Positions 46,952-60,411 of a DNA stretch of 64,000 nt are shown here, in pieces (within the stretch, counting starts at the first letter, position 1; each line of letters opens with the position of its first letter). A program made the position numbers and the translations under genes. The DNA is from Aphelocoma coerulescens. Taxonomy: Eukaryota; Chordata; Aves; Passeriformes; Corvidae. The stretch spans positions 12,270,001-12,334,000 of the forward strand of contig NC_091017.1 in assembly GCF_041296385.1 (NCBI RefSeq), read 5' to 3'. The notes under the pieces were generated by a model. It had not been told where the DNA came from. It did not search any database and worked only from the letters and a program-made list of their open reading frames with translations.

Positions 46952-48183
46952 TTGCCAAGAAAGAACCACGTTCTTCATCAGCCCTCTTCATGTCCCGATT
47001 GGGGTGCTGCCTTCAAAGCCTTGCACATTGAAAGACTTCTCCAGCAAGTGCTTCTCCCCTGGCGCACTTCGCTGAGTGAGAGCTGCATGGGCAGCGTGGA
47101 CTGAGCGAAACCGAAAGGGTGTCGCTGTAGCTCGAGCTGAGCAAAGAAACCGTGCACGGTGCACCGTTGGTGGGTGCAGCATGCACGCGGAAAAGCAGCA
47201 AAGTTCACTGCCATCGCTGGCCTTCTCTTCAGTCCAGACCACTTAAGGCAAACAATTTAGCTGCAGAGCACTGGGCTTGCGTGTGCAGTGCACCAAATTG
47301 CCCAAGACCAGCAAGGGCTCGTTCACAAGCAGAGTCGGCTGAGAGCATTCTTGCTTGCTCCAGAAAGGAAGCCGCAGCTATAGTGCTTCATCCCACAGCG
47401 TGGACATAGGCACTTTCCTAGTTGTTCAGCCTTGCAGAGTCCCTGCAACTAGAGCTCAGCCAGGAGCAGGCGTCAAAGCAGAAGGCTTTCCTAAAGCACG
47501 CCTCTCCAACCAGCCTTCGGAAATCGCAAATGACACTGTGGCTCTGTGCCTTTCTTCTAAGACAGACGCCCACCTTGCTTTCACTCTCGCAGCTCCCTTG
47601 GCAGCCTCCAGCAGCTGCTTTCCTGGAGAACGGCCCGAGAAGTAGAAGCCAGGGCTGGGCTGCACCTTCGCCTTCCGCACGTAAGCGGCACCAGACTCAC
47701 CGGTGCGCTCTGTTCTTCCCTCCTCCGCTGCATGCTACTACCATCGTGTTCTCGGAAAGACGGAGACTGAAGGGAAGCGCAAATGCTTCCACAGAGAGCT
47801 ACAAGAGGAATAGGCAGCAGCAGCACAGGAAAGTGCCGTGGAACTTCCTCCTTCCCAAGGCTATAACGTCAATTCAGCAGGCAGGAGAGTGGCAGCCACG
47901 CTCGTCTTGCAGCCCGTACAACGAGCACGCGAGCCCGGCGCTCCGCGGCTTCGTTCTTCGCCTTTTCGAGCACGCCGTACCTTCGTTCCCCCGGAGGCGG
48001 ACGGTCTTCTGCTTCTCGCCCGGAACACTGTGCCCGGCAGTGCAGCGCTTTCTGCGGCAAGCTGCAAAGCGCCCGTCAGATGGCGATGCTGTCTGCCCGC
48101 TCCTCGGCTCGAGTGTACTCCGGCGCACGCTGCCGTCTCGCAAGGAGCAAAGAGCTTCGGTAGACATCTCGCACAGGAGAAAG
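46952..48183 (+). repeat. 1,232-bp sub-repeat, unit 5, copy 1 of 2
   Basis: Carries the donor-destroying A at 47830. Marker mosaic: G at 46992 (class B), G at the position equivalent to 3024 (class A), G at the position equivalent to 3091 (class B). Confidence 0.9.
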
Positions 48184-49415
48184 TTGCCAAGAAAGAACCA
48201 CGTTCTTCATCAGCCCTCCTCATGTCCCGATTGGGGTGCTGCCTTCAAAGCCTTGCACATTGAAAGACTTCTCCAGCAAGTGCTTCTCCCCTGGCGCACT
48301 TCGCTGAGTGAGAGCTGCATGGGCAGCGTGGACTCAGCGAAACCGAAAGGGTGTCGCTGTAGCTCGAGCTGAGCAAAGAAACCGTGCACGGTGCACCGTT
48401 GGTGGGTGCAGCATGCACGCGGAAAAGCAGCAAAGTTCACTGCCATCGCTGGCCTTCTCTTCAGTCCAGACCACTTAAGGCAAACAATTTAGCTGCAGAG
48501 CACTGGGCTTGCGTGTGCAGTGCACCAAATTGCCCAAGACCAGCAAGGGCTCGTTCACAAGCAGAGTCGGCTGAGAGCATTCTTGCTTGCTCCAGAAAGG
48601 AAGCCGCAGCTATAGTGCTTCATCCCACAGCGTGGACATAGGCACTTTCCTAGTTGTTCAGCCTTGCAGAGTCCCTGCAACTAGAGCTCAGCCAGGAGCA
48701 GGCGTCAAAGCAGAAGGCTTTCCTAAAGCACGCCTCTCCAACCAGCCTTCGGAAATCGCAAATGACACTGTGGCTCTGTGCCTTTCTTCTAAGACAGACG
48801 CCCACCTTGCTTTCACTCTCGCAGCTCCCTTGGCAGCCTCCAGCAGCTGCTTTCCTGGAGAACGGCCCGAGAAGTAGAAGCCAGGGCTGGGCTGCACCTT
48901 CGCCTTCCGCACGTAAGCGGCACCAGACTCACCGGTGCGCTCTGTTCTTCCCTCCTCCGCTGCATGCTACTACCATCGTGTTCTCGGAAAGACGGAGACT
49001 GAAGGGAAGCGCAAATGCTTCCACAGAGAGCTACAAGAGGAATAGGCAGCAGCAGCACAGGTAAGTGCCGTGGAACTTCCTCCTTCCCAAGGCTATAACG
49101 TCAATTCAGCAGGCAGGAGAGTGGCAGCCACGCTCGTCTTGCAGCCCGTACAACGAGCACGCGAGCCCGGCGCTCCGCGGCTTCGTTCTTCGCCTTTTCG
49201 AGCACGCCGTACCTTCGTTCCCCCGGAGGCGGACGGTCTTCTGCTTCTCGCCCGGAACACTGTGCCCGGCAGTGCAGCGCTTTCTGCGGCAAACTGCAAA
49301 GCGCCCGTCAGATGGCGATGCTGTCTGCCCGCTCCTCGGCTCGAGTGTACTCCGGCGCACGCTGCCGTCTCGCAAGGAGCAAAGAGCTTCGGTAGACATC
49401 TCGCACAGGAGAAAG
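48184..49415 (+). repeat. 1,232-bp sub-repeat, unit 5, copy 2 of 2
   Basis: Junction of the TTGCCAAG type as in unit 3. Donor-like site intact. Private G to A at 49293. Confidence 0.9.
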
Positions 49416-49603
49416 GTGCCAGGACGACACCACATTCCTCCTCACCCCTTCTCGTGGCCCACATTGTGGTGCTGCCTTCAAAGCCGTGCGCATTGAAAGA
49501 CTCTTCCAGCAAGTGCTTCTCCCCTGGCACACTTCGCTCAGCGACAGCTACGTGGGCAGCGTGGACTCAGCGAAACTGAAAGGGTGTCCTTGTAGCTCGA
49601 GCT

Positions 49604-50315
49604 TGTTGGAGAGGATGAAAGTTTGGTAAGAAAGTTTCACAGCTATGTAAGCTTGACAGAAAGATCTCTGAATGTAGAAACTTAGCATGAGGTAGAAATG
49701 GAAACGAGTTTTGATAGAGAGTAAAAGGTGTTTTGCTGAAACACTGATCACTGAATAACTGAGAAGGCAAAGGTTGGAGATTGAGTTGGAAGGAGATGTT
49801 TTTTATTAGGACACCGGTATGTGAGTACAAACAAGCACATGTTTTTCACCAAGTAAATAAGTCTCAAGAAGGCCATAAGGAAATAGAAAACATGTTTTTA
49901 CCAAAAAGAGAGCTATCGCAGGCAAACAAGAAATGTCGATGTAGCAAGAAGAAGAGAGGTCTGAGAATTTTCCACTGTAAGCTTAAATTGTAACATACTT
50001 ACTCTTGTGATTGGATAAGAATGACTATAATATGGTAATGGTAGTAGTCATGATAGGCTACAGGCAAATGTAAAGGTATTGTTGTATGGTGCTTATTGGT
50101 TGCTATGTATTGAGATACTCAGCAAAGAAAAATACATAATGCTTTCTAACTTGAACAGAAAGCGGCTCCAGGTATGCCTACCAGCTGTAGCTGACAGCTG
50201 TAGGGCTGGCTCTGGATACCCACTCCCTGAAATGCTGTAACTTCGCCTATGCAATACACAGCTTTCAAGAGAGCCGCCTGAAGTCCAGACACCCTTCGCG
50301 AGCCTTTCTCCTATA
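49604..50315 (+). mobile_element. LTR-like insertion A, unit 5
   Basis: Equivalent of 4293-5004, present once after the two sub-repeat copies. Confidence 0.45.
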
Positions 50316-52572
50316 GAGCTGTGGAAAGAAATCGTGCACGCTACACCGAGGGTGCGTGCAGCATGCACGAGCAAAAGCGGCAAAGTTCAGTGCCCTCGCT
50401 GGGCTTCCCTTCCGTGCGGATAACGTGAGGCGAAAAATGAAGCCGCAGAGCACCGGGCTTGCAGGTGCAGTGCACCGAGTTGCAGAAGTCCAGCAGGCTC
50501 GTTCACAAGCCAAGCCGGCTGAGGGAGTCCTCGCGTCTCCAAAAGGGAACGCGGAGCCGTAGCACTTCATCCCACAGCGTGGAGATAGGCACTTCCCTAG
50601 TCGTTCAGCCTTGCAGAGTCCCTGCAGCTAGAGCTCACCCAGGAGCAGGCGTCAAAGCAGAAGGCCCTCCTAAAGCACCCTTTCTCCAAGCAGCCTCCTG
50701 AAAGGGCGCATCACAGTGCGGCTCTGCGCCTTTCTTCTAAGACAGACGCCCGCTATACTTTCGTGCTCGCAGCTCCCTTGGCAGCCTCCAGCAGCTACTC
50801 TCCTGGAGAACGGCCGTAGACGTCAAAGCCAGTGCTGGGCTGCACCTCCGCCCTCCCCAGGTAAGCAACAGCGAACTCACCGGTGCACTCTGTACTTCCC
50901 TCCTCCGCTTGGATCCTACATGCATTCGTGTTCTCCGAAACTCAGAGACTGAAGGGAAGGGCAATTGCTTCCCCAGATAGCTGCAAGGGCACTAGGCAGC
51001 AGCAGCACAAATTTCACATGACCTGATGCACTGTAGAGATATTACCCTGTTACCCCTCCTTTCTCCTCGTCCTCGACCAATTGTGGTGGGATGTCGAAAG
51101 GCTTGGCCAGCGAAAAGCTCATCCAGCAAGGGCGTCTCTCTTGACGCATTTCCCTGACCGAGAGCTACACAGATGGTCTGGACACTGTAAAACAGCAAGA
51201 AAATAATTCTATGTCCAGCTGAGGAAAATCCGTGCACAGAAAAATGTAGATGCCTGCAGTAAACAATCTGAAGAGCGGCAAAGCTCCAAGCCATCGCTGC
51301 GCTTCAGTCCTGTCCGGACCACAGAAGGCGAAGAACGAAGCAGCTGGGCACCGGCTTCATGGACTCAGTGGCGCGACTTGCAAACGTCCAGCCAAGAGCT
51401 GCTTCAACAAGCAGATTCAGCCGAGAATGCTCTGCCTGCACTTTTCCTCGCAGCGCTAGGCAGCACCACGTTCTGTTTGCGTGGCAGCCTGATTCTTAAC
51501 GGAAAGATTCTCAATGCCTGTGTCTGGCACAGAGAACGGTTTTAGGTCAGCAAGCTCACCCGGCGCTTACCCTCGACGCGTGCAAACCTGTATTTGCACC
51601 GCATTCCAGTGGCAGCCCTCTTTCCTTTCCAGCCGGCACAGCGCCGTCAGATCGCGGTGCTCTCTGCACCTGCCTTCTCGCTTCCAAGTGCCACCGCGCA
51701 CATTACAGCCTTGCAGGGAGCGAAGAGGCGGAGAGGCGTCTCGCAAAGAAGAACGTGCCGGGACGAAAAGGTGCTCTTTCCTTTCTCCTCCTCCTTTGCC
51801 CGAATGGTGGTGCTGTGTTGAAAGGCTTGGCCAGCGAAAAGCTCATCCAGCAAGTGTTTCTCTCCTGACGCCTTTCGCTGAGCGAGAGAGCTACACGGAC
51901 ACTTTCGACTCGGGGAAACAGCAAGAGAATGACTGTACGTCGAGCTGAGGAAAAGCCGTGCACAGCAGCCTGTGGCTGCGTGCAGTGTTCACGCTGAAGA
52001 GCGGCAAAGCTCCAAGCCATCGCTGCGCTTCAGTCCTGTCCGGACCACAGAAGGCGAAGAACGAAGCAGCTGGGCACCGGCTTCATGGGCTCAGTGGAGC
52101 GACTTGCAAATGTCCAGCCAAGAGCTGCTTCAACAAGCAGATTCAGCTGAGAATGCTCTGCCTGCTTCAACAAAGTAAGGCGCAGCCCTTGCACTGCAGC
52201 ACACTGCCTGGCCAGAAACAGGTTCTTACACCTTCAGTGCTGCCGAGCCCACGCAGCTTGAGCACACCCAGAAGGACGCGTCCAGAAAGAAGGCGTTCTT
52301 CGAGTGCCTTGTCCTTCCTTGTTCTGTCTTTCATCTGCACCTGAAACAGTGGGTCTACGTGTTTTCCTTCCCAGGGAAAAGAACTTTCATTCTTGTCCAG
52401 GAGTCTATGGCTAAAATGGTGATTGCATGTCCCATATCCAATACAACCAAGGATTACTCCCGGAGGAAAGCTGCCAGGACAGATGGGTCTTGCTGGCTTT
52501 GACCACCCCTGGGCCACCTCTCATATTCTCCTGAAACAGTGGGGTACATGAAGGCATTGCCATACCTGATCA

Positions 52573-54001
52573 TCCCTTGCCATGCAGAGCCCAGCCTTGC
52601 ATTGCCTTACAGACACCTCTGTGTACCTCCCTTGCCCTTCCTATGTCTCCATTGCATGGCCTTGTTCACCAATCTCCCACCTTGACTTTCTTACCCCTTG
52701 TTTCCTGGTCTTGTCTTGCCTGCTTCTCCTATGACTCTCTTGGCCTTGCCTAAGTCTCTCTTGCCTTGCTTTGCAAAGCCAACACTTGCCTTGCCCTGCT
52801 ACCCCTCTTTCCCTCGCCTAGTCTACCCACACCTACCCACCTTTGACTGGCCTATCCATCCGATCATCACCTTTTCTGCACCACCCCTCCATGCTCTTGT
52901 CTTGCCTTGGCCTGCCTACCCTTCCCTTGCCTTGCACTGCCTTGCATAACCCTTGCCCTTCTTGACATTTGTGCCCCTTTCCAACATGGCCTTGCTTTCC
53001 TTTGCCTACCCCTCCCAATCCCTGCTTTGCCTACAGATTCCTGGCCTTCTTTTGTCTACCACTCCTTTGCCTTTTGTGGGAACCAACAGCTGGTCTGAAG
53101 GCCTCACAGACATTTCCGTTGATACAATCATTTTGTACCCGTGAGAATTGCAGAAGCAAGAAGATAAACAACAGAAAGAAGTTGTAACAGCTGCAAAAGG
53201 GACGATACTGGCTGATGTTTAGCAAAGAATGTGTGTACACTATAGACAACCAGTAGTATTGTATTATAGCAAAATAATAGTCCATGCACATGTAGCTAAA
53301 AAAGTGCATAAGAGAAGATGCATAAATAATACAAGTGGTTTTTTGCCATTGCTCGGGGCAGAGAGTGTATGTGTGTCGTGACCGTCTCAACAGCAACAGC
53401 CTTGCACTGCCTTTCATAACCAGCCCCTGCCTACTGCCTCCTTCCCTGGCCTTCCATGTCTTGTCTTCCTCTCCTTTGATTTAACTTGCTTCTCCTATCT
53501 CTCCCTTGCTTGCCTTACTCCACTGACCTTTCTGTGTTCTTGCCTTGACTTGCCTAGCTGTTCCTTGCTTCACATTGCTTTGTGTAAGCATTCCCTGTTT
53601 TTATTTGCCTACCCCTTTCTTGCCTGGCCTTTCCTTGCCTAGCCTTTCTTGTCTTTGCCTGCCCTCTGCATCACTGGACTTACCTTCCTATGCCCTGCCT
53701 TCCCTACAGCTTCTGGGCCTTCTCTTGCCTCGCACTCATTGGCCCTACTTTGCTGCCTGCTCACTGCTCTTGCTTTGCTTTCCCTAACTTTCCCTTGACT
53801 TGACTAGAATTGCCTAAACTTGCTTTGACTGCATTGCCTTGCCTGCATGGAAGAAAAGGCAAGGCAGGGCAAAGCAAGGAAATCATAGGCAGGGCAGGGC
53901 AAGGGAGACATAGGCAAGAGAGACGTAGCCAAGGAAGGCAAAGCAAGGGTAGGCTAGGAAAAACCAGGCAATGGTACTGAAGGCAACGCAAGGCCAAGTG
54001 A
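52573..54001 (+). repeat. Degenerate TTGCC pentamer block, unit 5
   Basis: Equivalent of 7262-8690, no length change. Confidence 0.85.
53075..53398 (+). mobile_element. LTR-like insertion B, unit 5
   Basis: Equivalent of 7764-8087, same insertion point. Confidence 0.5.
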
Positions 54002-57000
54002 CTCATAATGCCTTTCCTTGGAATGCAAAGGTCTGAATCCCAGTGTTGGTGGAGCAGATGATAAGGTCCCATGGGGAAGTAAACTCAACTGAGACATTTC
54101 TCTCCTGGCACCTCTTGTGTAGGAGCAATTCTTAGATATATTCAATATTGGCGGTAGCACGCCAGTTCCTCAGAGAGGATGACAATGCTTTTCCATGGGA
54201 AGGAAAGCACCTAGCCCCAGTGTTTCAGGTGCACATAAGAAGCTGCCTAGTGGAGGTAAAGGGCAGCAGCAACTTTCTGTCCTGGCATATTTGGTGTAGA
54301 AGCACTGCCTTGATTTGTACAAGTATGGAGTTGCTACGCCCTATTTTCAAGGCAGTCTCCTGAAAAAGTCAATTTTGGCATGTCGTTTCCACTTCTGAAA
54401 GGTGGTCTTCTGAACTCTTGGCAGTAAGCCAAGACAAGCAGCTATGCTCATCCTTGGTGTGCAGCTGATTTAGACACCAGGGCAGGTAATGTCCAGTAAC
54501 AGTGTTCTGGCACATTGGATGGGAGCAGTTCCTGGATGTTTTCTATTTTGGAGGAGGAGATCCCAGTTCTTCTGAGATGGGCTCATAGTTTCTCTCTTTG
54601 GCAAAGAAAGCAGTTTTGGATCTGCATGTAGGGTGTTCTCAGCGAATTAATGGCTTTTCCTCATGGGCAGTTCTGTGGGCTATAGCTGTTGAACTGTTAG
54701 AGAAGGAATGAAAAAGCCAAGCTGTTGAACAAATTTGCATCCTGCTGACTTTAGCAGCCCCTGATAAAATTCTGTTTGCATCCTGACTCTGTGAGACTGA
54801 AGGATTATGATGGTACTTAAAGCTGGGGAGGAAAGTGCACATAGAAGAGCATGTGAATTTAATGGCTCTTCCTAGTAGGCAGTTCTCTGGGCTAGAGCTG
54901 TTGAACTGTTAGAGAGGGAATGCAAGAGCCAAGCTTCTGAGCTCTTTTCCCTGCTACCTTTAAAGTATGAGCATTCCCTGGTGCTCTCCTATTTGGATAA
55001 TAAGTTAGAGTGGGTTTCACATTCACTTTGAAGAATAGAAACAGCGCCATGTGAACCTGTGCCATCAGCTTTCCTTTCCAACTAAATGTTCCTACTTGCA
55101 ATCTTGCAATTCTTACTTGCAATCATGCAGAGCACCGTGCTTGAGGCTGGTGCATTGAAGAAAATTAAATTAGGGCTGTATCAGTACAAAGGAGAGATTG
55201 CCATTTGCAAAACCTCGTTTCGCTTAAGTTAGTAATATTGTAAGTGTTAATTGAGTGGTCATTGGTTGCCTATCACCATCCTGATGCACTAATTTCATCA
55301 AGTGTAAATATTGGTCACAAAAGGTGCCCATTCAGCAACCTGTTGCTGTCTCCACATGGAAGTGTCTTCCGGACGAAATCAAAAGACATTCGAAGAGCCA
55401 GGATCCGCAAAGGAACAAACTATTGCCACATGAATGGTGCTGGGCGCCATGAGGAGCAGTTAACTTTAACCTGCGCGCTGTCAGCACTCAGAAGAACAAC
55501 CCCAGCATGGCAGGGGGGACTTGCAAAAGAAGGAAAGGCCCCTCACCTAGCTATAAACCACCCAAAGTGCAGAGCCAAGTTGAAAACACCACTGCTCTCA
55601 AATCAACCGTGTCAGGACAAAAAGATTTCACTGATCTCCCCCTTCCAGGTACAAACTCTTATGTGCACCACACTCAGAGGGCAATGTGAGCTCCCCAGCG
55701 CTGTCTTTCACTCTCGCAGAGTCCAGATACTAACTTGTGAACATCCTACACAAACATTAGCTCATGAAAGTGCCAGCTTGAGCAAGAACAGCAGACCCTC
55801 CCATTGCACCCCCTTGTCATCCAGAGTGCGGCGGTTTGTTGAAAATCATGGACTCGGAAAGACCAATGCAGCAACTGCTTTTCTCTCTCCTACTGCCTTT
55901 CCCTGAGCGAGAGGTAGATGGATGATGTGGACTTAGTGGAACAGAAAGAGTATGACTGTACTTATAAGGGAGGAAAACCCCCCACAGCATACTGTGCTGT
56001 GTGCAGTACACGCTCTGAAAAGAGACAAAGCTGAATGCTGCCAGCGGGCTTCGGTTCTCAGACTGCTTGCATGGGCAGAGCTGCGGGCTCTTTTAAGGAT
56101 GGAAACTGGCATCTGTGAGTGTAAAGAATGTGACTTTCCACACAGCTTAGAAGAAAGGTGCATAGCCCCAGTGAGAAGTGTGTACGTGAAAGACTGGCAG
56201 AAGAAGTCGCAGTCCAGCAAGGCTGGTATCTTTTTCTTTGTGCCAAATAGGCACCTTGGGAACATGAAAGTACTTGATGGTAGCCAAACTGACAGTGAAG
56301 GCACAGAACACCGTCGGGTGTGTGCAGTGTACAGACGCAATGTAAAAGCCCTGAGTACCATTTGACTGCAGTCATAGTGCAAGTTTGCAACTGTACCATG
56401 CAAGGCCAGTGAAAGCTTCCTGTGCGGCCACATTTTCGTATTGGAGCTCGCTAGCTGGAAGTGATTCGGTTTGTCTGCAGTATCCGCTCGACTGAATGTG
56501 ATGTGTCACTGGAAAGAAAAGTACAGACCAGCAGTGCGTTTGATATGGTTCAGGGGCTGCAAAGGGAATGTACAGGCCACCTCTGGGATTTTGGTCTTTG
56601 TGCATTCCCATGGCAGCAGTTCCTGGATGTTTTTGTTCTACAGTTTAGGCTCAGTGAGAGAGAAAAAATGCGAGAGCACGCATAGCAGAGCCACAGGGAG
56701 AATTGCTGAGGTATGAGTTGCGTGCTGTTCAGATACTGCCGTACCAAAGGCCTACCTAAACACTGCTGCTGATCTAGCATGTCTTTCTGTAGCAAGACTT
56801 GTTGGTACTGCAAAACAGAAGATGCGTGAGGTCAAATGAATCTGGACAGAAAATTTCAGACGAGCAGCCTATGAGTGCATGATTGAAACAGTAAATTTAG
56901 GTGACAGAATAGATCGTGGCATCGATTTGCGTAGTGTTAATATTCTCTGAAGGGAATGCAAAAAGCCAAGATGTGTTTTCCATTCTAGCTGTTCCTGACA

Positions 57001-58279
57001 AAAACTGAGGAATAAAACTTTCGTTCTAGATGGAATGTAACATTCAGTTCCCAGGATTTTGCACTCCAAAGTTCAACAAAAGAGTTTCCACAAGAATCTT
57101 GAGAAGAAGCACAATCACTTCCACCTAGAGCTGGAAGAGGAAGAGGCAGCGGCACAAGCAAGTGCCCTTGAGCGTCCTCCTTCCGAATGCTAGAACGTCA
57201 ATTCAGCAGGCAGGAGTGCAGCAGCCACCCTTCGTCTTGCAAGCCCATACGACGCGCACACCAGCCCGGTGCTCTGCGGCTTCGTCCTTCGCCTTTTCGA
57301 GCACGCCGTACCTTCATTCTCCCGGAGGCGAACAGCGGTCTGCTTCTCGCACGGAACGCTGTGTCGGCAGCCAAGCGCTCCAGTGCACTGCTTCTGCCCA
57401 AACACGCCTGGGCCCTGCACCTCTCCTTCCCAGCGCTACGTAGCAGCACAATCTGTCCCTCTTGCGATCCCAAGCTAAGCGGAAAGCTTCTCGGCTACGT
57501 CTCCCGCAGAGAGCTGTGCCAGGACAATAAGCTTGCAAGCACTTTGCTCCTGACACTAGTGGCAACAGGGATTCGCACCACCTTCCAGGAGCAGTCCTCT
57601 TGCCTTTTACAAGGTGCAAAAGCGCCCCCTCTGTGGCGGTGCTGTCTGCCCGGTCTTTCTCGGCTCGAAGCACCACGAGGCACACAAGACTCTCTCGCAA
57701 GGACCGAAATTCCCGATAGGCGTCTCTGCGCTTTCTGCAATGCTGCACGCACAAGCCCGGTGCTCTGAGGCTTCGTTCTTCGCCTTTCGTTGTCTGGGCA
57801 GAAGAGAAGCCGAGCGAGGCCATTGTGCTTTGCCGCTTGTCAGTGTGCTGTGCACGGTTTTTCCGCAGCTCGAGCTAGCGGGAGACCCCTTCGGTTTCGC
57901 GGCGTCCACACTACCCATGGTAGCTCTCGCTCAGCGAAACTTGAAGGGGAGAAGCACTTGCTGGATGAGTCTTTCAGTGTGCAGGACTTTGAAAACACAG
58001 CAGCGCAATCGGGGCCACGAGAAGGACCGCTGAGAAGTCGCTCTCGCACAGAGAACCGTGCCAGGATGACGAGCTCGCCCAGCATTTGCCCCTGACACTT
58101 GGGGAACTCGTAGTTGCCAGTGCCTTCCAGGGGCAGTCTGCTTTCTGTCATAACCTGCATAGGGCCCGTCAGATGGTGGTGCTGTCTGCCTTCTCCTTCT
58201 CGGCCAGAGTGTACTCTGGTGCACACTGCAGTCTGGCAAGGAGCAAAGATCTTCGGTAGACATCTCGCACAGGAGAAAG

Positions 58280-59511
58280 TTGCCAAGAAAGAACCACGTT
58301 CTTCATCAGCCCTCTTCATATCCCGATTGGGGTGCTGCCTTCAAAGCCTTGCACATTGAAAGACTTCTCCAGCAAGTGCTTCTCCCCTGGCGCACTTCGC
58401 TGAGTGAGAGCTGCATGGGCAGCGTGGACTGAGCGAAACCGAAAGGGTGTCGCTGTAGCTCGAGCTGAGCAAAGAAACCGTGCACGGTGCACCGTTGATG
58501 GGTGCAGCATGCACGCGGAAAAGCAGCAAAGTTCACTGCCATCGCTGGCCTTCTCTTCAGTCCAGACCACTTAAGGCAAACAATTTAGCTGCAGAGCACT
58601 GGGCTTGCGTGTGCAGTGCACCAAATTGCCCAAGACCAGCAAGGGCTCGTTCACAAGCAGAGTCGGCTGAGAGCATTCTTGCTTGCTCCAGAAAGGAAGC
58701 CGCAGCTATAGTGCTTCATCCCACAGCGTGGACATAGGCACTTTCCTAGTTGTTCAGCCTTGCAGAGTCCCTGCAACTAGAGCTCAGCCAGGAGCAGGCG
58801 TCAAAGCAGAAGGCTTTCCTAAAGCACGCCTCTCCAACCAGCCTTCGGAAATCGCAAATGACACTGTGGCTCTGTGCCTTTCTTCTAAGACAGACGCCCA
58901 CCTTGCTTTCACTCTCGCAGCTCCCTTGGCAGCCTCCAGCAGCTGCTTTCCTGGAGAACGGCCCGAGAAGTAGAAGCCAGGGCTGGGCTGCACCTTCGCC
59001 TTCCGCACGTAAGCGGCACCAGACTCACCGGTGCGCTCTGTTCTTCCCTCCTCCGCTGCATGCTACTACCATCGTGTTCTCGGAAAGACGGAGACTGAAG
59101 GGAAGCGCAAATGCTTCCACAGAGAGCTACAAGAGGAATAGGCAGCAGCAGCACAGGTAAGTGCCGTGGAACTTCCTCCTTCCCAAGGCTATAACGTCAA
59201 TTCAGCAGGCAGGAGAGTGGCAGCCACGCTCGTCTTGCAGCCCGTACAACGAGCACGCGAGCCCGGCGCTCCGCGGCTTCGTTCTTCGCCTTTTCGAGCA
59301 CGCCGTACCTTCGTTCCCCCGGAGGCGGACGGTCTTCTGCTTCTCGCCCGGAACACTGTGCCCGGCAGTGCAGCGCTTTCTGCGGCAAGCTGCAAAGCGC
59401 CCGTCAGATGGCGATGCTGTCTGCCCGCTCCTCGGCTCGAGTGTACTCCGGCGCACGCTGCCGTCTCGCAAGGAGCAAAGAGCTTCGGTAGACATCTCGC
59501 ACAGGAGAAAG
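58280..59511 (+). repeat. 1,232-bp sub-repeat, unit 6, only copy
   Basis: Class-A single copy like units 1 and 2 (ATATCCC, GACTGAGCG and GTTGATGGG variants). Donor-like site intact near 59154. Confidence 0.9.
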
Positions 59512-59699
59512 GTGCCAGGACGACACCACATTCCTCCTCACCCCTTCTCGTGGCCCACATTGTGGTGCTGCCTTCAAAGCCGTGCGCATTGAAAGACTCT
59601 TCCAGCAAGTGCTTCTCCCCTGGCACACTTCGCTCAGCGACAGCTACGTGGGCAGCGTGGACTCAGCGAAACTGAAAGGGTGTCCTTGTAGCTCGAGCT

Positions 59700-60411
59700 T
59701 GTTGGAGAGGATGAAAGTTTGGTAAGAAAGTTTCACAGCTATGTAAGCTTGACAGAAAGATCTCTGAATGTAGAAACTTAGCATGAGGTAGAAATGGAAA
59801 CGAGTTTTGATAGAGAGTAAAAGGTGTTTTGCTGAAACACTGATCACTGAATAACTGAGAAGGCAAAGGTTGGAGATTGAGTTGGAAGGAGATGTTTTTT
59901 ATTAGGACACCGGTATGTGAGTACAAACAAGCACATGTTTTTCACCAAGTAAATAAGTCTCAAGAAGGCCATAAGGAAATAGAAAACATGTTTTTACCAA
60001 AAAGAGAGCTATCGCAGGCAAACAAGAAATGTCGATGTAGCAAGAAGAAGAGAGGTCTGAGAATTTTCCACTGTAAGCTTAAATTGTAACATACTTACTC
60101 TTGTGATTGGATAAGAATGACTATAATATGGTAATGGTAGTAGTCATGATAGGCTACAGGCAAATGTAAAGGTATTGTTGTATGGTGCTTATTGGTTGCT
60201 ATGTATTGAGATACTCAGCAAAGAAAAATACATAATGCTTTCTAACTTGAACAGAAAGCGGCTCCAGGTATGCCTACCAGCTGTAGCTGACAGCTGTAGG
60301 GCTGGCTCTGGATACCCACTCCCTGAAATGCTGTAACTTCGCCTATGCAATACACAGCTTTCAAGAGAGCCGCCTGAAGTCCAGACACCCTTCGCGAGCC
60401 TTTCTCCTATA
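59700..60411 (+). mobile_element. LTR-like insertion A, unit 6
   Basis: Equivalent of 4293-5004, with no difference from unit 1 noticed. Confidence 0.45.

Larger units (their letters stand above)
44080..55407 (+). repeat. Macrosatellite unit 5 (two sub-repeat copies)
   Basis: Unit of 11,328 bases, 10,096 plus one sub-repeat. It shares C at 46786 with unit 4 and the GAAAGTTGCCAAG junction with unit 3. The base equivalent to 3024 is G as in units 1, 2 and 6, while the neighbouring markers are class B, so the unit is a mosaic. Private changes noticed: A to C at 44127, G to A at 49293 and C to T at 51445. Confidence 0.95.
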
